Assembly (NCBI GenBank): GCA_002067405.1
Contig: MVRP01000147.1
Coordinates: 1 to 10,297 of the forward strand
DNA from: Syntrophorhabdaceae bacterium PtaU1.Bin034
GTDB taxonomy: Bacteria; Desulfobacterota_G; Syntrophorhabdia; Syntrophorhabdales; WCHB1-27
DNA: 10,297 nt
Direction: 5' to 3'
This document shows positions 6,435 through 10,297 of this stretch, piece after piece (the stretch's first letter is position 1; every line of letters starts with the position of its first letter). A program made the position numbers and the translations under genes. The notes beneath the pieces are model-generated. The model saw only the letters and a list, made by a program, of their open reading frames with translations. It searched no databases and had not been told where the DNA came from.

Positions 6435-7361
6435 TCACGCGCCTGCCCGTCTTGCGTGTCGGACAGACCGATAAAAGAAATAGCCCACGATGAAGAATGT
6501 CACCAAAGGCGACAGCCATTCGGGGACGTGAGCGCCGAAACCGTGTGCCAGCATGACCACTCCTAGGAACAGTATGGAGTACATTGCGCCGTTCTTCAGG
6601 TAGACGTATCTCCTGATCCTTTCGACCCCGAAATATGTCAGCTGCCGGACCACGATCGCACCTATGCCGTTGCCGATCAGAATTAACGGTACCGACAGGG
6701 TGAATGCGAAAGCGCCGACGATACCGTCGATGGAAAAGGTCATGTCGATGACTTCAAGATAGAGGATTTTTCCGACGTCGGACATACCTGCTTCGCCCCT
6801 AAGGAGTAGGCGTTCCCGTTCCTCTGCATACTTCCTGAACCCGTGAGTAATAAAGAACGCCGTTGAGCCCATGACAGCGCCGAAAGCCAGCATCGGGCTC
6901 GTGTGAAGCGCGTGCCAGACAATGATCGTCAGGAGGATCGATACAACTGCATAGAACCAGACACCATGCCTGGCGATGGTGCGCTCGCCGGGCAGGCCGA
7001 AGGTTTTTGGTTCGATGAAAATCCAGTTGAAGAAAAGAAATATAAAAAAGACCCCACCCCCGATAAGGAGGATCGGCGCGCTTGCCTTAATCGCCTGAAG
7101 GGCGGCAGGATCGCCGGTGAGACTGGCGGTAAACGCCTGCCAGGGACTGAGGCCCGGGGCCATGATCCAGACAATCAGCCACGGCAATGCCCCGCGGACG
7201 CCAAACACCGCGATCAATATGCCCCATGTCAAGAACCATCTTCGCGCCCTCGGCTTCATACCGGATAACGTTTCGGAGTTGATAATTGCATTGTCAATAC
7301 CGGTTACCGATTCGAAAAGGGCAAGACCGACTATGACCAATATGGAGGAGGTAATGCTCAC
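6435..7361 (-). CDS. TerC-superfamily DUF475 membrane protein
   Basis: A 308-residue integral membrane protein of the TerC / DUF475 group, relatives of which are linked to manganese or other metal-ion efflux and tellurite resistance. It has about eight hydrophobic segments. The two acidic family motifs lie in the membrane: F-E-S-V-T-G-I-D-N-A-I (16-26) and E-V-I-D-M-T-F-S-I-D-G (203-213), whose Glu and Asp residues are the likely metal ligands. W-G-I-L-I-A-V-F-G-V-R-G (46-57) is also typical of DUF475. The start is GTG at 7361, preceded by GGGGA. The stop is 23 nt from the convergent GGT stop with no terminator between. Upstream there is a separate promoter (7415-7443). Transported ion unknown. 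Confidence 0.85.
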   Translation of the reverse strand: MSITSSILVIVGLALFESVTGIDNAIINSETLSGMKPRARRWFLTWGILIAVFGVRGALPWLIVWIMAPGLSPWQAFTASLTGDPAALQAIKASAPILLIGGGVFFIFLFFNWIFIEPKTFGLPGERTIARHGVWFYAVVSILLTIIVWHALHTSPMLAFGAVMGSTAFFITHGFRKYAEERERLLLRGEAGMSDVGKILYLEVIDMTFSIDGIVGAFAFTLSVPLILIGNGIGAIVVRQLTYFGVERIRRYVYLKNGAMYSILFLGVVMLAHGFGAHVPEWLSPLVTFFIVGYFFYRSVRHARRAGA

Positions 7362-7414
7362 CCGATATCCCCGAAACTATCCGAGAAGGTATTGCACGTC
7401 AGTACCATCAACGA

Positions 7415-7443
7415 AGCATAATGTCCGCCTTGTTGTTCGTCAA
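7415..7443 (-). promoter_or_regulatory. Promoter for the DUF475 gene
   Basis: On the minus strand TTGACG (7438-7443), a 17-nt spacer and TATGCT (7415-7420): 5/6 and 4/6 matches. Predicted start is near 7408, about 47 nt before GTG 7361. The 298-nt space 7362-7659 otherwise holds an inverted repeat (7511-7530) and the upstream gene's terminator; I see no gene in it. Confidence 0.5.
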
Positions 7444-7510
7444 GATGAATACGGCTCCCGGGACTCGCATCCATCGGCGGTGTCAACACCAGTTCTTCGG
7501 CAGGCAGAGC

Positions 7511-7530
7511 GTTGTCAACCGAATGACAAC
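7511..7530. repeat. Inverted repeat GTTGTCA-N6-TGACAAC upstream of the DUF475 gene
   Basis: A perfect 7-bp inverted repeat with a 6-nt spacer lies about 70 bp upstream of the -35 of the DUF475 promoter. The size and symmetry suit a dimeric regulator's operator. A weaker related dyad, GGTGT-N2-ACACC, lies at 7479-7490. No regulator gene is visible in the window. Confidence 0.4.
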
Positions 7531-7584
7531 GATTCAAGAACGAAACGGAATAAGGGAGTAACCACCAGGAAACATGATGACCAC

Positions 7585-7622
7585 AAAAAACAAGAAAGAC
7601 GCCCGGAAAGACGCCTTTCTTG
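7585..7622 (-). terminator. Intrinsic terminator after the acetate transporter gene
   Basis: In the leftward RNA, positions 7622-7591 form a 14-bp stem (11 Watson-Crick and 3 G-U pairs) with a 4-nt loop, followed directly by six U (7590-7585). The stem begins 37 nt after the transporter stop codon. The G-U pairs are A-C mismatches on the plus strand, so it works only leftward. Confidence 0.88.
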
Positions 7623-7659
7623 AAACAGTCTATCGGAGTCGGTTCTTGAACCAGGTATG

Positions 7660-8226
7660 CTACTTGAAGACTTTGGGCTCGCCTATCGGGAGAACCGTTC
7701 TGCCGCGAGCCTCATTGATAACCTCCGCCATCGCGAGATAGAACGCTGAAGCGCCGCAGATTATCCCTTCCCACCCCGCTATCTTGCCGATCGTCTCGCT
7801 GCCCGTCCAGTCTCTTACCGCGAGAAGCCAAAAGAGGATTGTGAGGCTCAGGAAGACCAACTGGATAACCCTGTTCTTTCCGAATGTGCCGAACCACATA
7901 AAAAAGGTAAAAACTCCCCAGAGGAACAGGTACCAACCCATGAACTCCACCGGGTTTCCGGGAAGGTTCTTGAAAACGAGGATAAAGACCAGGGTGAGCC
8001 AGAAGAAACCGTAAGAAGTGAACGCGGTAACTCCGAAGGTATTCCCCTTTTTGTACTCCAGAATACCCGCAATGATCTGGGCAATTCCACCATAAAATAT
8101 CCCCATTGCGAGAATCATGGACCCGACGGGAAAGAAGCCGGCGTTATGAACGTTGAGAAGGACAGTGGTCATACCGAACCCCATAAGACCTAAGGGTGCG
8201 GGGTTTGCGAGTTTTTCCGGTTCCAT
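7660..8226 (-). CDS. satP: Acetate uptake transporter, SatP/YaaH (GPR1/FUN34) family
   Basis: A 188-residue inner-membrane protein with six predicted transmembrane segments, exactly the usual length of E. coli SatP (YaaH). The signature N-P-A-P-L-G-L (8-14) at the start of the first helix is diagnostic of the acetate/succinate transporter family. The glycine-rich [13 protein letters not shown] segment and [15 protein letters not shown] (about 62-76) are also typical. The family moves acetate and related short monocarboxylates, usually with protons. The ATG at 8226 has GGAGGTG (8234-8240) 7 nt upstream. The gene is a single transcription unit with a strong promoter (8352-8381) and an intrinsic terminator (7585-7622). 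Confidence 0.93.
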   Translation of the reverse strand: MEPEKLANPAPLGLMGFGMTTVLLNVHNAGFFPVGSMILAMGIFYGGIAQIIAGILEYKKGNTFGVTAFTSYGFFWLTLVFILVFKNLPGNPVEFMGWYLFLWGVFTFFMWFGTFGKNRVIQLVFLSLTILFWLLAVRDWTGSETIGKIAGWEGIICGASAFYLAMAEVINEARGRTVLPIGEPKVFK

Positions 8227-8286
8227 TTAACTACACCTCCATTTGGTTAATTGTGTTGTGTGGAAAGATGATTTGAGACGAACGTG

Positions 8287-8296
8287 TTGCATGCAA
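8287..8296. repeat. 10-bp palindrome in the satP leader
   Basis: TTGCATGCAA is a perfect 10-bp palindrome in the untranslated leader about 60 nt upstream of the satP start. It could be a small operator or chance. Confidence 0.3.
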
Positions 8297-8351
8297 AACC
8301 GCCAAGACTTTCCTTGACAATACTGAAGATGTTCCCCAACACCCAGCGCGA

Positions 8352-8381
8352 ATATTAGCATAGAAGCAGAAGATGTGTCAA
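8352..8381 (-). promoter_or_regulatory. Strong sigma-70 promoter for satP
   Basis: On the minus strand a perfect TTGACA (8376-8381), an 18-nt spacer ending in TGC, and TAATAT (8352-8357): an extended -10 promoter. Predicted start is near 8345, leaving a leader of about 118 nt. The 315-nt intergenic stretch 8227-8541 holds this promoter, the leader and the rpoD terminator; I see no gene in it. Confidence 0.7.
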
Positions 8382-8485
8382 TGTTTACGCGCATTTCCCT
8401 GCATACAAAGATCACAAGAAGTGGCAAGGTACGCCGGAGGGTAGAGGGATTGCGGATGACGACGGGCAGGTATGATTAGAAGGGC

Positions 8486-8518
8486 AAAAAAATCCCGGAA
8501 ACCGTTGGTCTCCGGGAT
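8486..8518 (-). terminator. Intrinsic terminator of rpoD
   Basis: In the leftward RNA an 8-bp stem, ATCCCGGA (8511-8518 pairing with 8492-8499), is extended by three more pairs after one mismatch and followed by a seven-U run (8492-8486). It begins 23 nt after the rpoD stop codon. Confidence 0.92.
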
Positions 8519-8541
8519 ACTGTTCAAACTGTCGCTTATCT

Positions 8542-10059
8542 CTATTCGAGGAAGCTTTCCAACCTTTTTCGTCTGGAAGGATGTTTCAGCTTTCTCAGGG
8601 CTTTTGCCTCGATCTGTCTTATTCGCTCTCTCGTGAGACCGAACACGTCACCAACCTCTTCGAGCGTATAATCCGTCTTCTCCCCGATGCCCAGCCTCAT
8701 CCTGATCACCTTCTCTTCCCTTGGCGTGAGCGTCGAGAGCACCTTGTCTATCTCCTCCTTGCAGGAGATGCTGACCAGTTCCTCGAAAGGAGAGGGGGAT
8801 TTCGGGTCGGCAATAAAGTCACCGAGCTTCGAATCATCGTCCCCGATGGGTGTTTCTATTGATATCGGCTCGTTGGAGACCTTCATGATCTTCCTTACCT
8901 TCTCCAAAGGCAAGGCTGCCTTGACCGATATCTCCTCGAGGGTCGGTTCTCTTCCCAGTTCCTGAAACAGGGATATGGTCACCTTCGTTATCTTGTTCAT
9001 GGTCTCGAGAACATGGACCGGCACCCTGATTGTCCGTGCGTAGTCCGCAATGGCCCTCGTGATTGCCTGCCTGATCCACCAAGTCGAATACGTGGAGAAC
9101 TTGTACCCTTTCTGGTAGTCGTACTTCTCTGCGGCCTTCATGAGGCCCATATTCCCTTCCTGAATAAGATCGAGAAAGGAAAGGCCCCGGTTGAGGTACT
9201 TCTTGGCAATATTGATAACGAGCCTGAGATTGGCCTTGATCAGCCGGTTCTTGACAACCTTCAGCTCTCTCTCCACGAGATTCATCTGATGCAGGTTATT
9301 CTCGACGAACTGGGCTTCCTTCTCATCGAGAAACTTCACGCGTCTTTCCACCTTTCTCGTGATTTCTTCGAGGATTTTCTTCTGCAAATTGAGATTACTC
9401 AGTACTTCCTCTATCTTGACGTCGGTGCTGACGAGCTTCTTCTCCAGCTGTTTTTTTGTAAACTCATCTGCCTCTGCCATTTGCCTTTTCATCTCTTCCT
9501 TTTTTTCGAACAGATTCTTCAGGCTATTGGCGAGGGTTATTGTCTTCTTTTTATACTGCTCCTCGTCCTTCTTCGTGTAATTCATCTCGTCAATATTCTT
9601 TATGACGTCGATTACCGCAATTGCCTCCTTCTTCAGTTGTGTCGCCAGTTCCTGCAACTCGGCGATCGCTTCGGGCATGTCGAAAAGGATGCTTCTGATC
9701 TTTCTCTCACCCTCTTCGATCCTCTTGGCTATGTCGTACTCCTCGTCTGAAGACAGAAGAGAGATTCTCCCTATATCTTTCAGGTAGGCCCAGATGATAT
9801 TGTCTGTTTTCTCGGTAGGGAACCTCTCGGCAGCTTCTTCCCACTCGCGTTGCTCTTCTTCGGTAGTCTCGATCTTTTCCTTTATCGTCTCGACGACGTC
9901 TATATTCGACTCGGACAGAAAGTCGAATATGTCTTCGATATCTTCGGGAGAGAACACGTTCTGAGGCAAGAAGTCATTTATTTCGTCAGGCGTCAGGTAG
10001 CCCTTCTCCATACCTATATCGATTAGTGTCTTGATCTGATCAAAATTCTTTATGCTCAT
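8542..10059 (-). CDS. rpoD: RNA polymerase primary sigma factor RpoD (sigma-70)
   Basis: A 505-residue housekeeping sigma factor that directs RNA polymerase to -10/-35 promoters. Domains in order: region 1.1 (about 3-55); region 1.2 (about 86-117, [15 protein letters not shown]); a charged, helical non-conserved region (about 120-265); region 2 (about 272-350, with [11 protein letters not shown] at 296-306 and [12 protein letters not shown] at 321-332); region 3 (about 350-425); and region 4 (about 435-505, with the helix-turn-helix around [20 protein letters not shown]). The non-conserved region is shorter than in E. coli (613 residues) but present, unlike in Bacillus. The ATG at 10059 is preceded by GGAG at 8 nt. 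No dnaG is seen immediately upstream, and a terminator-like hairpin sits in the leader. Confidence 0.97.
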   Translation of the reverse strand: MSIKNFDQIKTLIDIGMEKGYLTPDEINDFLPQNVFSPEDIEDIFDFLSESNIDVVETIKEKIETTEEEQREWEEAAERFPTEKTDNIIWAYLKDIGRISLLSSDEEYDIAKRIEEGERKIRSILFDMPEAIAELQELATQLKKEAIAVIDVIKNIDEMNYTKKDEEQYKKKTITLANSLKNLFEKKEEMKRQMAEADEFTKKQLEKKLVSTDVKIEEVLSNLNLQKKILEEITRKVERRVKFLDEKEAQFVENNLHQMNLVERELKVVKNRLIKANLRLVINIAKKYLNRGLSFLDLIQEGNMGLMKAAEKYDYQKGYKFSTYSTWWIRQAITRAIADYARTIRVPVHVLETMNKITKVTISLFQELGREPTLEEISVKAALPLEKVRKIMKVSNEPISIETPIGDDDSKLGDFIADPKSPSPFEELVSISCKEEIDKVLSTLTPREEKVIRMRLGIGEKTDYTLEEVGDVFGLTRERIRQIEAKALRKLKHPSRRKRLESFLE

Positions 10060-10078
10060 TTAATTTTCTCCAGGGTCT

Positions 10079-10112
10079 AAAAAAATGCCCTTGGAAGATA
10101 AGGGCATCTTTT
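10079..10112 (-). terminator. Intrinsic terminator-like hairpin in the rpoD leader
   Basis: ATGCCCTT (10085-10092) and AAGGGCAT (10100-10107) form a perfect 8-bp stem with a 7-nt loop, followed on the minus strand by seven U (10085-10079). The run ends about 20 nt before the rpoD start and just before its ribosome site. On the plus strand only CTTTT follows, so rightward termination would be weak. Because the rpoD promoter lies upstream of it, it should act as an attenuator. It might instead be the terminator of an unseen upstream gene. Confidence 0.8.
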
Positions 10113-10142
10113 ACCGCGTAATATCGACGCAAACTTTGTTTA

Positions 10143-10170
10143 AATATAGCATTTTTTTGTGGCTTGTCAA
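10143..10170 (-). promoter_or_regulatory. Sigma-70 promoter for rpoD
   Basis: On the minus strand a perfect TTGACA (10165-10170), a 16-nt spacer ending in TGC, and TATATT (10143-10148, 5/6). Predicted start is near 10136, so the leader is about 77 nt and includes the terminator-like hairpin at 10079-10107. A small stem, GCGT-N7-ACGC, precedes that hairpin in the same leader. Confidence 0.7.
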
Positions 10171-10269
10171 GGCTGTCCATGGCGTCATTCTTTCCCATTC
10201 TATCCAACATCCCATCCTTGTGCAACAAACTTTTTCGTCTTTGTAGTGCGACGACCTGTGGGAGGCGAT

Positions 10270-10297
10270 ATGAGCGTACTCTGGATCAGCACTATCT
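10270..10297 (+). CDS. Possible start of a rightward gene (runs off right edge)
   Basis: Nine complete codons, M-S-V-L-W-I-S-T-I, open to the window edge. A good ribosome site, GGGAGG (10260-10265), lies 4 nt before the ATG. A weak promoter-like pair, TTGTGC (10218-10223) and TGTAGT (10242-10247) with 18-nt spacing, lies upstream. Too short to identify. The opposite strand is also open in two frames here, so this is tentative. Confidence 0.35.

Noticed and set aside
7362..7584. yybP-ykoY manganese riboswitch upstream of the TerC-family gene
   Set aside because: Such genes are often under this riboswitch, but I could not find its conserved loops here, and the likely promoter leaves only about 47 nt of leader.
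7574..7740. Rightward small frame beginning M-M-T-T-K-N-K-K
   Set aside because: It lies across the satP terminator and antisense to the satP 3' end, has a weak ribosome site, and has no family resemblance.
8227..8427. Leftward 66-codon frame upstream of satP
   Set aside because: The strong satP promoter lies inside it and no ribosome site supports it.
9013..9750. Long rightward frame antisense to rpoD
   Set aside because: It is a leucine-rich shadow of the conserved sigma-factor coding region, with no independent initiation signal.
10040..10228. Leftward 62-codon frame over the rpoD leader
   Set aside because: It runs through the rpoD promoter and the terminator hairpin and overlaps the rpoD start out of frame. 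The TTG start has no convincing ribosome site.

Overview
The window is a compact stretch of a bacterial chromosome, probably from a Gram-negative anaerobe of the Desulfobacterota / Syntrophorhabdus type. That placement is inferred from general protein character, the diderm-style signal peptides and lipoproteins, and an RpoD of intermediate length. No rRNA or other taxonomic marker is present. Genes are closely packed, several starts are GTG, and consensus-like sigma-70 promoters and two clear intrinsic terminators can be read directly. I see no mobile elements, CRISPR arrays, tRNAs or rRNAs.

Left part (1-6411): a poly-gamma-glutamate (PGA) locus. At the left edge is the 5' end of a leftward metal-dependent amidohydrolase. 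Divergent from it is a rightward exported N-formylglutamate-amidohydrolase-like enzyme (259-1092). Facing that enzyme is a leftward operon: a lipoprotein with a surface-adhesin-E-like domain (4037-4567), then pgsB (Mur-ligase-like PGA synthase), pgsC (membrane partner) and pgsW (PGA system protein). pgsB/pgsC overlap as TGATG and pgsC/pgsW as ATGA, so the three pgs genes look translationally coupled. Divergent from the lipoprotein gene is an exported gamma-glutamyltransferase (4696-6411) that lacks the long lid loop of the E. coli enzyme. Together this reads as synthesis (PgsB/C/W), cell-surface release or anchoring (GGT), and possibly depolymerisation (the FGase-like hydrolase). No pgsA/capA is visible. 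The lipoprotein is an uncharacterised candidate component.

Middle part (6435-8226): two leftward membrane-protein genes. These are a TerC-superfamily DUF475 protein (candidate metal-ion transporter) and a SatP/YaaH-type acetate transporter, separated by an intrinsic terminator. The acetate transporter has a strong promoter and a leader of about 118 nt.

Right part (8486-10297): rpoD, the primary sigma factor, read leftward with its own terminator. Its consensus promoter (10143-10170) lies upstream of a perfect hairpin plus seven-U tract only about 20 nt before the rpoD start codon, which suggests attenuation in the leader. At the extreme right a ribosome binding site and ATG hint at a rightward gene leaving the window.
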